Below, one piece after another: positions 35,147 through 43,642 of a stretch of 64,000 bases of DNA. Source of the stretch: Aquabacterium sp. CECT 9606 (lineage in GTDB: Bacteria; Pseudomonadota; Gammaproteobacteria; Burkholderiales; Burkholderiaceae_C); the NCBI RefSeq assembly GCF_918741295.1, contig NZ_CAKKNB010000003.1, positions 124,001-188,000 of the forward strand, in the 5' to 3' direction. Made by a program: the position numbers and the translations under genes. The notes under the pieces are model-generated. The model saw only the letters and a list, made by a program, of their open reading frames with translations, had not been told where the DNA came from and made no database searches. The number at the start of each line of letters is the position of its first letter. Positions within the stretch are counted from its first letter, which is position 1.

Positions 35147-36046
35147 ATGAAAACTGGTTTTGACAGTGACAACGTGAAGGTGTTCCTGGCCGTGTTGGAC
35201 CAGGGCTCGTTCTCGGCCGCAGCCCGCACGCTCGGCCGCGTGCCTTCGGCGGTGAGCATGGCCATCGCCCAGTTGGAGGCCGAGCTGGACTTGATCTTGT
35301 TTGACCGCACGGGCCGCGAGCCTTCGGCCACCGCGGCGGCAAAAGCGCTGGAGCCGGGGGCGCGGCAACTGGCCCACCAACTGCGCATGCTCCAGGGCCA
35401 AGCCTTGTCTTTGCACCAAGGCCTGGAGCGGCGCCTGAGCATGGCCATCGCGCCCGAGCTGCTGACCGCCGCATGGCAAGCGCCATTGACCGTGCTGGCG
35501 CGCGAGTTCCCGGCCCTGGAGGTTGAGATCCTGACCGCGCCGCAAGCCGACGCCTTGCAGATGTTGCACAGCGGCTGCGTGCAACTGGCGCTGGTTTTCG
35601 AGCGCACGGCCATTGACGAGAAGGAAGGCTTTCAAGAGTTCAGCAGCGAAACCCTCACCGCCGTGATCGCGCCGTCTTTGCTGGCCACGCTGGGGGCCAA
35701 CAAGCGCCTGCGGCCAGCCGATCTGTTGAACCTGCGCCAGGTGGTGGTGGTGGGGCGCGATGAGGAGCAGGTGGACCCGCGGCTGCTGCTGTCCCGCCAG
35801 GTCTGGCGCACCGACAACCCGCAGACTGCCTTGAGCCTGGTGCAGTCGGGCCTGGGCTGGGCTTACCTGCCGCGCTCGCTCACCACGCCGCACATGGGGC
35901 CCGGCTCATTGGTGGACATCGGCTTTGCCAACATGTCGAACGAGGTGCGGCTGTGGGCCGATGTGGTGTGGATCAAGGAGCGGCCGCTGGGCCTGGGTGC
36001 GCAGCGCTACATTGAGCTGATGCGCCAAGCCCATCCACGGCCTTGA
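35147..36046 (+). CDS. LysR-family regulator of the PACE exporter
   Basis: A 299-residue LysR-type regulator. The winged HTH is at residues 8-66 (VFLAVLDQGSFSAAARTLGR, then VPSAVSMAIAQLEAELDLIL and FDRTGR). The effector domain follows to the end. It is read away from the PACE gene, and this divergent pairing strongly suggests it controls that exporter; known PACE regulators respond to the transported biocide or polyamine. ATG 35147 was chosen over GTG 35117, which would place the start inside the presumed operator. Confidence 0.88.
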   Translation: MKTGFDSDNVKVFLAVLDQGSFSAAARTLGRVPSAVSMAIAQLEAELDLILFDRTGREPSATAAAKALEPGARQLAHQLRMLQGQALSLHQGLERRLSMAIAPELLTAAWQAPLTVLAREFPALEVEILTAPQADALQMLHSGCVQLALVFERTAIDEKEGFQEFSSETLTAVIAPSLLATLGANKRLRPADLLNLRQVVVVGRDEEQVDPRLLLSRQVWRTDNPQTALSLVQSGLGWAYLPRSLTTPHMGPGSLVDIGFANMSNEVRLWADVVWIKERPLGLGAQRYIELMRQAHPRP

Positions 36047-36062
36047 TGACCGCAAAATCTGG

Positions 36063-36443
36063 CTAGACGTGGCTGGGCGGTGCAGGCCGCATGCACAACC
36101 ACAGGCCCACCACCACAAAAGTGCCGTACACGCCCCACCGCAGCCAATCTGGGATGGGCAGAAACCACAGCATGACGGCGCTGCACGACATCATGAAACA
36201 GGCCAGCCACTTGGCTTTGCGCGGCACGGCGCCATGCTCACGCCAATGGCGGATGGGCTGGCCAAATGTGGGGTGGCTCAGCAAATGTGCTTCAAGTGCC
36301 GGCCAACCTTTGCCGGCTGCCCAGGCTGCTGCCAGCACAAATGGCACGGTGGGCATCACCGGCAGCACTGCGCCAATCACACCCAGTGCCAGGAACAGCA
36401 CCGCCAGCCCTCGCCATAGCCACCGGCGCGTGTCAGCGAGCAA
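36063..36443 (-). CDS. YbaN family (DUF454) inner membrane protein
   Basis: A 126-residue membrane protein of the YbaN/DUF454 family. The N-terminal WRGLAVLFLALGVIGAVLPV and MPTVPFVLAAAWAAGKG, followed by HPTFGQPIRHWREHGAVPRK, are the core family motifs; three to four hydrophobic helices are visible. The function is unknown throughout the family. It converges with the LysR gene 16 bp away and appears monocistronic. Confidence 0.88.
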   Translation of the reverse strand: MLADTRRWLWRGLAVLFLALGVIGAVLPVMPTVPFVLAAAWAAGKGWPALEAHLLSHPTFGQPIRHWREHGAVPRKAKWLACFMMSCSAVMLWFLPIPDWLRWGVYGTFVVVGLWLCMRPAPPSHV

Positions 36444-36520
36444 AGATATCTCCAGAAATGGGATGCATGGTCAAAGTCTAACCTCGTGTGCCTGGGCAGG
36501 GATTCAAAAGGGGAAATCCG

Positions 36521-36538
36521 CTGGTACCGCGGTATCAG
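36521..36538 (+). promoter_or_regulatory. Palindromic operator-like site upstream of padR gene
   Basis: CTGGTACCG and CGGTATCAG form an 18-bp palindrome with one mismatched pair. It is 46 bp before the PadR-type gene and would suit autoregulation. A second GGTAT/ATACC pair overlaps it (36531-36552). Confidence 0.5.
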
Positions 36539-36583
36539 CAATAGCTATACCCGCGTCGGGTGTGAGAAAGCTAAACTCAAGGC

Positions 36584-37123
36584 ATGTCCCTGTCCCATGC
36601 CTTGTTGACCTCGCTGCTTGAAAAATCTTCGTCGGGCTATGACCTGGCCCGGCGATTTGACAAGTCGATCGGATTTTTCTGGCACGCCACGCATCAGCAG
36701 ATCTACCGTGAGCTGGCCCGCATGGAAAAGGCGGGCTGGATTGCGTCAGAAGCCGCGCCGGATGGCGGCAAGACCCGCAAACGCATCTACCAGGTGCTGA
36801 GCGATGGCCAGCAGGAGCTGCAACGCTGGGCGCGCGAGCCCGCTCCGCCCATGGACATGCGCGACGAGTTGATGGTGCGCCTGCGCGCCGATGCGGCCGT
36901 GGGCCCCTTGGGTCTGGATGTTGAGCTGGAGCGTCGCTTGGCCCTGCACCAGGCCAAGTTGCAGGCCTACCGGGCCATTGAGCAGCGCGACTTTGGCGCG
37001 CACAAGCAGCCCTTGTCGCGCGAGGCGCAGATCCAGCATTTGATCCTGAAGACGGGGATCATGTACGAGCAAAGCTGGATCAATTGGTCTCGTGAGGCGA
37101 TCGAGGTACTGCGGCAGGCCTGA
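36584..37123 (+). CDS. PadR-family transcriptional regulator
   Basis: A 179-residue regulator. The N-terminal winged HTH (residues 1-90) shows HALLTSLLEKSSSGYDLARRF, WHATHQQIYRELARMEKAGW and RKRIYQVLSDGQQEL, which are typical PadR signatures. The C-terminal half (PF10400 type) is helical and carries the dimer interface. PadR proteins often repress detoxification or phenolic-acid genes; the target here is unknown because no obvious enzyme or pump neighbours it in the same direction. The upstream palindrome at 36521-36538 is a likely self-binding site. Confidence 0.9.
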   Translation: MSLSHALLTSLLEKSSSGYDLARRFDKSIGFFWHATHQQIYRELARMEKAGWIASEAAPDGGKTRKRIYQVLSDGQQELQRWAREPAPPMDMRDELMVRLRADAAVGPLGLDVELERRLALHQAKLQAYRAIEQRDFGAHKQPLSREAQIQHLILKTGIMYEQSWINWSREAIEVLRQA

Positions 37124-37220
37124 TAAACGGTTACTCATTTCCTGGGCCAAACATTGGCCAAACACGGTCCATGCCTATAAATTATCTCCATGACCATTTG
37201 AATGGCTTGGGGGGAGAAAA

Positions 37221-38708
37221 ATGGACCGAGGGATTGATCGGGCAGTGGATGTGCTCATCGTGGGGGCGGGCCCCACGGGCATGGGCGCGAGTTGGCGCAT
37301 TCAAGAGCTGCATGAACTGGGCTTGAATGCCGTGCACGACTGGTTGCTGGTGGAGCAGTGCAGTGCGCCTGGCGGCATGGCCGCATCGTTCCGCGATGCC
37401 CAAGGTTTTACCTGGGATATCGGGGTGCACGTCATCTATTCTCACTACCCGTATTTCAATGAGTTTTTGAAAGACGTGCTGGGGGAGGGCATCCTGGAGC
37501 ACCCCCGCAAAGGCTGGGTCTGGCTCAAGGGAAACTACATTCCTTTCCCGCTTCAAAACAACTTGCAGCGATTGCCTGTCGATGATTTGCTGGCGTGTGT
37601 GGCCAGCTTTCCGAACGCGGCCACGGCCAACCCCATGCCTGCCAATTTCTCGCAATGGATCAACCAGCACTTTGGCACGGCCTTGGCTGAGCTGTTCTTT
37701 CTGCCTTATGCCTACAAGATGTGGGCTTACCCGGCCGAGAACCTGGCCACCACCTGGACCGAACGCAAAAGCAGCTCGAAATACCAGAACGTGCAGCGGA
37801 CCAGTTTGCTGCCCTTGGTTGAAAACCTCATCCGCCGGCAAGACACCCCGGGCTGGGATGGGGCCGTTCCTTTTCCTTACCCGGCCAAAGGTGGTGCTGG
37901 GGCCTTGTGGAGCGAGGCCTTTTCGCGCCTGCCCAGGGAGCATGCCCAACTGGGCAAGGGCGTGGTGTCCATCGACACCGCCTCGCGAGTGGCCACCTTG
38001 TCCAGCGGCGAGCGGGTGCGCTATGCCAGCCTGTTGAGCAGCATGCCGCTTGATGCCTTCCTGGAGCGTCTGGATGAAGGCTTTCGCGCCCAGTTGCCCG
38101 CGCCCGTGTTGAAGCACAGCAGCAGCCACGTCATCGGCGTGGGGGTTCATGGTGAGGTGCCAGAGCATCTGCGCGATAAATTCTGGATCCAGTTTGCGCA
38201 ACTCGATCTGCCTTTTTTCCGCATCTCGATCACGTCCAATTACTCGCCCGACAACGTGCCCTCGTCCGGGGCTTTCTGGTCATTGATGTGCGAGGTCAGT
38301 GAATCACCGCTCAAGCCTGTGAACCATGACACCGTGGTGCCCGATGTGATCGCAGCACTGAGGCGCGTGGGTCTGTTGAGCCCCGAGCATGAAATCGCCT
38401 CGGTTTGGCATCGGCCTATCGCTTATGGGTATCCGGTACCTTGTCTTGAGCGCGATGCTTACCTGGAAGAAGTCCAGGCGCTGCTCAAAGAGAACGGCAT
38501 CTACAGCCGCGGGCGCTTCGGGGGCTGGAAATACGAGGTGTCCAACCAGGACAATGCGTTCATGCAGGGCGTAGAGGCCATTGACAACATGGTGTTGGGC
38601 ACTGAAGAGTTGACCTACATGCACCCCGAGCTGGTTTGCCGAACCATCGTTGACCGACTGGCTGGCCGCTCCTTTCTGAATCGGCACAAGATGGTTCGGC
38701 CAGCATGA
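37221..38708 (+). CDS. FAD-dependent oxidoreductase/isomerase-like protein of a glycan cluster
   Basis: A 495-residue protein with an N-terminal FAD-binding Rossmann fold (VDVLIVGAGPTGMGASWRIQ, then LVEQCSAPGGMAASFRDAQG and FTWDIGVHVIYSHYPYF). This combination of a GxGxxG fold and a W-D-x-G-x-H-x-x-Y segment is shared by amine oxidase-like proteins and UDP-galactopyranose mutase-related enzymes, which place sugars or isoprenoid acceptors. Its catalytic role is not assigned. It overlaps the initiating sugar transferase gene by 4 bp, so a role in glycan assembly is likely. The upstream 97 bp hold an AT-rich promoter-like TATAAATTAT at 37175-37184. Confidence 0.75.
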   Translation: MDRGIDRAVDVLIVGAGPTGMGASWRIQELHELGLNAVHDWLLVEQCSAPGGMAASFRDAQGFTWDIGVHVIYSHYPYFNEFLKDVLGEGILEHPRKGWVWLKGNYIPFPLQNNLQRLPVDDLLACVASFPNAATANPMPANFSQWINQHFGTALAELFFLPYAYKMWAYPAENLATTWTERKSSSKYQNVQRTSLLPLVENLIRRQDTPGWDGAVPFPYPAKGGAGALWSEAFSRLPREHAQLGKGVVSIDTASRVATLSSGERVRYASLLSSMPLDAFLERLDEGFRAQLPAPVLKHSSSHVIGVGVHGEVPEHLRDKFWIQFAQLDLPFFRISITSNYSPDNVPSSGAFWSLMCEVSESPLKPVNHDTVVPDVIAALRRVGLLSPEHEIASVWHRPIAYGYPVPCLERDAYLEEVQALLKENGIYSRGRFGGWKYEVSNQDNAFMQGVEAIDNMVLGTEELTYMHPELVCRTIVDRLAGRSFLNRHKMVRPA

Positions 38709-39343
38709 AACATGAGGTGCTCTACGAGGTGGCCAAGCGCATTTTTGACGTGGCCATTGTCTTGGCCTTGCTCCCGCTCGTGTTGCTCTTGGTGTTGGTT
38801 TGCGGGCTTTTGATTCGCTTGCAAAGCCCGGGGCCCTTGCTGCTGTTCCAGATCAGGGAAGGGCGCCACGGGCGGTGTTTTGAGTTGCTCAAGCTCAGAA
38901 CCATGCACATGGACTCGGAAGCGCGCTTGAAGCAGCACCTTGACGCGGATCCGAGCGCCCGAGAGCAGTGGGAGCGGTATTTCTGCTTACCCCGTGACCC
39001 CCGGGTAGCGGGATCGGTTGCAGACTTTTGCCGCCGGTATTCGATCGACGAGGTGCCCCAGCTTTGGAATGTGTTGTTGGGGCACATGAGCCTGGTGGGG
39101 CCGCGCCCCATGATCCCCGCCGATGCGCGGCGGTTTTTCAGCGACGAGGTGCGTCAGTTGCGGCTGCAGGTCAAACCAGGCCTGACGGGCTTGTGGCAGG
39201 CCACGCGCGTCAGCAAGAAAGACATGCTGGACAGCATGGCGCTAAGAGACCTTGATTACCTGAAAAGACGATCGTTGGTGCTGGACCTGTGGATCTGTTT
39301 GCGCACTTTCAAATCCGTTCTATCAGGCGGTGGTCAATATTGA
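38705..39343 (+). CDS. Initiating sugar transferase (monotopic phosphoglycosyl transferase)
   Basis: A 212-residue polyprenol-phosphate sugar-phosphate transferase of the WcaJ/PglC type. One membrane or re-entrant helix (residues about 15-38, IVLALLPLVLLLVLVCGLLI) precedes the catalytic domain. The motifs are SPGPLLLFQIREGRHGRCFE, LLKLRTM, SIDEVPQLWNVLLGHMSLVG with PRP, and VKPGLTGLWQ. It starts surface-polysaccharide synthesis by loading the first sugar phosphate onto undecaprenyl phosphate. It overlaps the FAD gene by 4 bp and, convergently, the GT4 gene by 10 bp. Confidence 0.93.
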   Translation: MKHEVLYEVAKRIFDVAIVLALLPLVLLLVLVCGLLIRLQSPGPLLLFQIREGRHGRCFELLKLRTMHMDSEARLKQHLDADPSAREQWERYFCLPRDPRVAGSVADFCRRYSIDEVPQLWNVLLGHMSLVGPRPMIPADARRFFSDEVRQLRLQVKPGLTGLWQATRVSKKDMLDSMALRDLDYLKRRSLVLDLWICLRTFKSVLSGGGQY

Positions 39344-40560
39344 CCAGAGGTGGTGCCGGCCATTTTGGCCGTGAGGGCCGGCAGGGTGATGCCGGGCTCG
39401 CCTTGCAAGGCCTGCTGCCATGCTTGCCAGGCTTGATCGACCAGGGCGGTGTAGCTTTGTTTGAACTGCTGCTTTGAAAAGCGCAGTGCATTTTCACGGC
39501 AGGCCTGGGGCGTGATGCTGGCCTCGTGCTGCTCAAAATCGGCAAGGGCCTGGCGGATGGCTTCAGGCGTGGCTTCTTTGAACAGCACGCCGGTGGGCGC
39601 CTGGTGCTGGCCAATGGGCCTGACGATCTCGGCCGTGCCGCCCCGCGCCAGGCCGATGACCGGTGCACCGGCGGCCTGCGCCTCTGCCACGATGATGCCG
39701 AAGTCTTCTTCGGCCGCGAACACAAACGCCCGGGCTCGACCCATGTGGTCGGCCATGACCTCGTCGCTGACCCAACCCAGGAATTCGATGTTGGCACCGG
39801 CCCTGGCTCGAAGCCGCTGCTCTTGAGGCCCATGGCCAGCCACGACCAGCCTGCGGTGGGGTGTTGTCGCAAAGGCGTCGATGACGGCATCCATGCGCTT
39901 GAACGGGTTCATGAACGACGCGCAGAAATAGAAATCTTCGCGCGTGGCCGCGGGCTGAAAGCGGTCGATGTCAACCGGCGGGTAGATCTTGAGCGCATCG
40001 CGGCGGTAGGTTTTCCAGATGCGCCGCCTGATGTAGTCCGAGTTGGCAATCATCAGGTCAACGCCATTCGCGGCACGAGCATCCCACCCACGGATGCGGT
40101 GAAACAACCAGGATGCCAGCATGCGTTTGGGGCCGGTGTTGTACCCAAAGTTGTCCAGGTAATCCAGCAGCTTGTCCCAGGCAAAGCGGGGCGGCGAATG
40201 GATGTAGGAGATGTGCAGTTGGTCGGGGCCCACCGTCACGCCTTTGGCGAAAGCATGGCTTCCGGATAAAACCAGGTCGTAGCCCCGAAGGTCATGCAGT
40301 TCAACCGCCAAGGGCATGAACGGGGCGAGCTTCCAGTAATGTTTTTTGGCCCCAGGAATGTGCTGCACAAAACTGGTGTTGATTTTTCTGCCCGCGCCCA
40401 ATTGCTGGCGCTGGGTCTCTGAAAAGAAATCAACCGTGACGAACAGATCGGCCTGTGGGTAGCACTCGAGCATGTCGATCAACACCCGCTCGCCACCTCC
40501 CAGCGTGACCAACCAGTCGTAAACAATGGCGATGCGAGGCCCCGTTGAGTTGAACGCCAT
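39334..40560 (-). CDS. Glycosyltransferase family 4 protein
   Basis: A 408-residue GT-B enzyme. The N-terminal domain opens with RIAIVYDWLVTLGGGERVLI, and a nucleotide-sugar domain runs from LMIANSDYIRRRIW to ASFMNPFKRMDAVIDAF, with the signature FVFAAEEDFGIIVAEAQAAG (the E-x7-E motif), then APVIGLARGGTAEIV. It probably adds a later sugar to the glycan begun by the transferase at 38705. The start at 40560 was chosen because MAFNSTGPRIAIVYDW is the domain opening. It is co-directional with the PIG-L and epimerase genes, forming a three-gene leftward operon. Confidence 0.9.
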   Translation of the reverse strand: MAFNSTGPRIAIVYDWLVTLGGGERVLIDMLECYPQADLFVTVDFFSETQRQQLGAGRKINTSFVQHIPGAKKHYWKLAPFMPLAVELHDLRGYDLVLSGSHAFAKGVTVGPDQLHISYIHSPPRFAWDKLLDYLDNFGYNTGPKRMLASWLFHRIRGWDARAANGVDLMIANSDYIRRRIWKTYRRDALKIYPPVDIDRFQPAATREDFYFCASFMNPFKRMDAVIDAFATTPHRRLVVAGHGPQEQRLRARAGANIEFLGWVSDEVMADHMGRARAFVFAAEEDFGIIVAEAQAAGAPVIGLARGGTAEIVRPIGQHQAPTGVLFKEATPEAIRQALADFEQHEASITPQACRENALRFSKQQFKQSYTALVDQAWQAWQQALQGEPGITLPALTAKMAGTTSGQY

Positions 40561-40564
40561 GGGC

Positions 40565-41212
40565 TTACATGAAATGCCGTGCAAGCATGAAGGCCTCGGC
40601 GTAGGGGGCGCCAATTTGCAGCCCACGCGATTTCAAGCGCACAAGCAGGTCATCGGCTTGGCGCCCAAACGCTTGCTCGGTGGGGTAGGCGTTCATGGCC
40701 GCCACTTTGCGTTGGGCGTCTTCTTCTTCCAACAGCACGAACATATTGGGGCTGAAGGAGGTGTCGTAGGCCTGATCGGTGGAGGTTGCTGTTTCAAAAA
40801 AAGCCACCGAGCGCCGGCGCCTGAAAGGCCGGGTGCCAATCTCGACGGCCCGGCTGACCGCACGGTGCGCCTGATGAACGTCGTGCGGCCAATGCGTCAA
40901 GACCATGTCGCTCCACTCGATGTGCGGTAGCAGCGCGGCGTGAATTTGTTCGACATGCTGGTCGGCCGTCAGGTCAACCAAGCCGGTGTCGAGCATGAGC
41001 GCCTCTGCGTTCAGGATCTCGCAAGCGTGCGCAAAATGCTCTGCCAATTCGGCTTGGTGGGCGAGACCCCGGACGTCACCCCTTTGCAAAGGCAGAACCA
41101 CTTTGCACGTGGCGCCTTCGCGCACCCAGCGGCTGATGGTGCCTCCACAGCCAAGCGTTTCATCGTCGGGGTGAGCGATCACGACCAGGATTTTGCGGCC
41201 TTTCATTTCCAT
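40565..41212 (-). CDS. PIG-L family N-acetyl-sugar deacetylase
   Basis: A 215-residue zinc enzyme. The metal and catalytic motif is KILVVIAHPDDETLGCGGTI (A-H-P-D-D-E), and the second site is THWPHDVHQAHRAVSRA (with the H-x-D-x-H-x-x-H pattern). LmbE/PIG-L enzymes remove acetyl groups from N-acetylglucosamine units of lipids, mycothiol precursors or surface glycans. In this cluster a nucleotide sugar or a glycan intermediate is the likely substrate. It overlaps the epimerase gene by 10 bp and lies 4 bp before the GT4 gene. Confidence 0.92.
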   Translation of the reverse strand: MEMKGRKILVVIAHPDDETLGCGGTISRWVREGATCKVVLPLQRGDVRGLAHQAELAEHFAHACEILNAEALMLDTGLVDLTADQHVEQIHAALLPHIEWSDMVLTHWPHDVHQAHRAVSRAVEIGTRPFRRRRSVAFFETATSTDQAYDTSFSPNMFVLLEEEDAQRKVAAMNAYPTEQAFGRQADDLLVRLKSRGLQIGAPYAEAFMLARHFM

Positions 41213-42150
41213 GAAGTGCCATACCGGTGGTGGATGCCATACAGGGACAGCGCCGAATCAATTTGATGAGCCGGCAAAGCTTCATACCATTTCAAGGATT
41301 CAGCCAGACCCGTGTCCCAGGGGGTGAATGACACCTCAGGCAATAGTTTTTGAAGTGGTTTGATGTCGGCCACCAACCGGGTGTTGGGGGTTTCGCCTCG
41401 GCGCATGTCGATGTGGGCAATGCCGGCACGGTTATCGAAATACTGGTTGACCGCCTCGGCCACGGCATTGACCGTGATTTCTTGCCCCGTGCCGCAGTCA
41501 AATGGCTCTGGTGTGAATGGTGCGCGCATCACATCGACCGTGATGCGGGCGGTGTCACGAGAGTAAATCATGTCGACGGTTTGCTCGCCATTGCCGTAAA
41601 TTTGAATGGGCAGCCCCCTCAAAGCCTGTGCCGCAAACACGGGCAGGATTTTACGGACGGGTGCCAATTTTTGGCCCGGGCCATAAACATTCAAAAACCG
41701 CATGATCGATACCTGAACCGGATTGCGCCGGGTAAAAAGGCGCGCCATTTGTTCAGCGGCATGCTTGGTCACCGTGTAGGTATTGAGCCAGACGCTGGGT
41801 TTTGACGACAAGAATACCCGTGGCACCATGCATTTGACGGCGGCCTCCAGGACATTCAGCGCCCCCATGACGTTGACCTCCATGGAGCCGCGCAAATCGC
41901 ACTCCAGCTCGGAAGTGCCCAGGCGCGCCGCAAAATGGTAAACCTCGTCAACACCCTCCAGGCAAGGAATCAACTCACCCATTTGCATGATATCGGCCTG
42001 CAAATAAGTGACCTTATTGCGCCGGTGTTGATCGAGGTAGTTTTCGGGCCAATAAATATCTATGGCCACAACCTCACACCCGCGTGTCAGTAATTCTTCT
42101 ATGACCGCCTGGCCCAGAAAACCCTTAGCCCCGATGATTGCTGCACGCAT
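41203..42150 (-). CDS. NAD-dependent nucleotide-sugar epimerase/dehydratase
   Basis: A 315-residue extended short-chain dehydrogenase. Residues 1-13 (MRAAIIGAKGFLG) form the dinucleotide loop, and YTVTK is the catalytic Tyr-x3-Lys, with Ser in VFLSSKPSVW. The segment IMRFLNVYGPGQ is the conserved late NVYGP-type motif of this superfamily. Its product would be a modified UDP- or dTDP-sugar for the nearby glycosyltransferase. It is the first gene of the leftward epimerase, PIG-L and GT4 operon; GGGAGG lies 8 bp before the ATG. Confidence 0.92.
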   Translation of the reverse strand: MRAAIIGAKGFLGQAVIEELLTRGCEVVAIDIYWPENYLDQHRRNKVTYLQADIMQMGELIPCLEGVDEVYHFAARLGTSELECDLRGSMEVNVMGALNVLEAAVKCMVPRVFLSSKPSVWLNTYTVTKHAAEQMARLFTRRNPVQVSIMRFLNVYGPGQKLAPVRKILPVFAAQALRGLPIQIYGNGEQTVDMIYSRDTARITVDVMRAPFTPEPFDCGTGQEITVNAVAEAVNQYFDNRAGIAHIDMRRGETPNTRLVADIKPLQKLLPEVSFTPWDTGLAESLKWYEALPAHQIDSALSLYGIHHRYGTSWK

Positions 42151-42311
42151 GAGTGCCTCCCAATTGAATAATGAAGCGCAAATTAAAATGCGCTGGTGAC
42201 TAAGATAGCACCGCCATTCAATGAAAGGCCACCCCCCGATTCAGGGGGTAATAATTTTAAATGTAATATTTATTAAAATACGTTATCTGATCTGGGAAAA
42301 CGCACGCGGTT

Positions 42312-43562
42312 TTAAGCGAGCGCTGGCCGACGGGTGGCGCCGCGTGCAATGCGCAGGCCAACCAGGCTGGCTGAGGCGATGCCCAGCACCAGCACAAACG
42401 AGGCACCATAGAAGATGCCGTTGGGATGGCCGTGGTCCAGCAGGGCGCCGAAGATGGGCGCGGCGACGGCAAAGCCCAGGTCCAGTCCCGAATAAACCGT
42501 GCCGTAGACGCGGCCTGTTGCGCCTGGGGGCGATGCCCGCTTGATGAGCATGTCTCGCGAAGGGCCCGCCAGGCCGGTGCCAAAACCCGCCAGCGCAGCC
42601 GCGCCAGCTGCGATGTAGGGCGGCAACCACCCTGTGGCCGTAAACAACAACAGCAGCGCCGCGCCGGTCATGGCGGCGGCAATGGTGCGTTCGAGCCGCT
42701 CCACCTTGGCCACCAAAAAGCCGCCCAGCACCATGCCCGCGGCGCCACACAGCATGTAGCCGGTGACCACAAAGGCGGTGATCGACACGGGCAGGCCATA
42801 CATGCGCCCAAGGGCGGGGCTGGCAAAGCTTTGGATGGCGCTGAGCGCGGCGGTGGTCCAGAAGAAAAACGAGAAGCACAGCCACACCGACGGCAGTTTC
42901 AGAAAAGCCATGGGGTGTTCGCTGGCGGCATGCTGGGCGGAGCTGGCCTTATGCTCATGGCCCCAACTGCCCTGGCGGTCGTCGATGGCGTCTCGGTTGA
43001 GCAACAGCAAGGCGAGCACGCCCAGGCCGATCAACGCCGTGCCAAGGTAGGCGGTGCGCCAATCGCCCGCCCAAGTGCTGACGCCAATCAGGAACACCGG
43101 CGCCAAGGCCCAACCCAGGTTGCCTGAAATGCCATGGATGGAAAAGGCATGGCCCAGCCGAGGTGCCGACACGCGCTTGTTCAAGATGGTGAAATCGGCC
43201 GGGTGGAAAGGCGCATTACCCAAGCCGGCCAAGGCTGACGCCAACATCAGGCCGTGGTAACTGTGGGCCGTGGCTGCGGCCAGCGAGGCCGCCACGAAGC
43301 AGCCCAAGGCCGACAGCAACACAGGGCGCGCGCCCACGCGGTCCACCAGGAAACCGGCCAAAGCCTGACCCACGCCCGAGATGACAAAAAACAGGGTGAC
43401 CAGCAAGCCAAGCTGGGAGTAGTTCAGGCCAAAGTCGCGGATGAACAGGGGGAACAGTGGCGGCAGCAGCATGTGGTGGAAATGTGAGGTGCCGTGGGCC
43501 AGGCCGATGAGGCCAATGGTCCGAAAATCCTGGGTGGGGCTGGTGGTTGTCGCGCTGCTCAT
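42312..43562 (-). CDS. MFS transporter, fosmidomycin-resistance (Fsr)-like group
   Basis: A 416-residue protein with twelve hydrophobic segments. The first helix region HGTSHFHHMLLPPLFPLFIR and the loop DFGLNYSQLGLLVTLFFVIS are like those of Fsr-type transporters; SGVGQALAGFLVDRVGARPV is the MFS motif A. A His-rich cytosolic loop (GSWGHEHKASSAQHAASEH, about residues 205-223) joins the two halves. The substrate is unknown; drug or intermediate export is inferred from the family only. A TAAAAT -10-like sequence ends 5 bp before the ATG, suggesting a leaderless transcript. It is downstream of an EF-hand gene but separated by a terminator. Confidence 0.88.
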   Translation of the reverse strand: MSSATTTSPTQDFRTIGLIGLAHGTSHFHHMLLPPLFPLFIRDFGLNYSQLGLLVTLFFVISGVGQALAGFLVDRVGARPVLLSALGCFVAASLAAATAHSYHGLMLASALAGLGNAPFHPADFTILNKRVSAPRLGHAFSIHGISGNLGWALAPVFLIGVSTWAGDWRTAYLGTALIGLGVLALLLLNRDAIDDRQGSWGHEHKASSAQHAASEHPMAFLKLPSVWLCFSFFFWTTAALSAIQSFASPALGRMYGLPVSITAFVVTGYMLCGAAGMVLGGFLVAKVERLERTIAAAMTGAALLLLFTATGWLPPYIAAGAAALAGFGTGLAGPSRDMLIKRASPPGATGRVYGTVYSGLDLGFAVAAPIFGALLDHGHPNGIFYGASFVLVLGIASASLVGLRIARGATRRPALA

Positions 43563-43583
43563 GCGCAATTTTACGGGCGCGGA

Positions 43584-43624
43584 CAAAACCGGTGCACGCG
43601 CGAGGCTGCCCTGCGGCACCGGTT
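43584..43624 (-). terminator. Intrinsic terminator after EF-hand gene
   Basis: On the minus strand AACCGGTGC (43616-43624) pairs with GCACCGGTT (43587-43595) around a 20-nt loop, and TTGT follows. The arms match perfectly. It lies 19 bp after the EF-hand stop codon and separates that gene from the MFS gene. Confidence 0.7.
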
Positions 43625-43642
43625 CCGTGAAGCATCACCCCA

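Noticed and set aside
42233..42248. CCCCC-GATTCA-GGGGG hairpin between the MFS and epimerase genes
   Set aside because: On the minus strand it is not followed by a T-run, and on the plus strand no gene ends there, so it is not called as a terminator.
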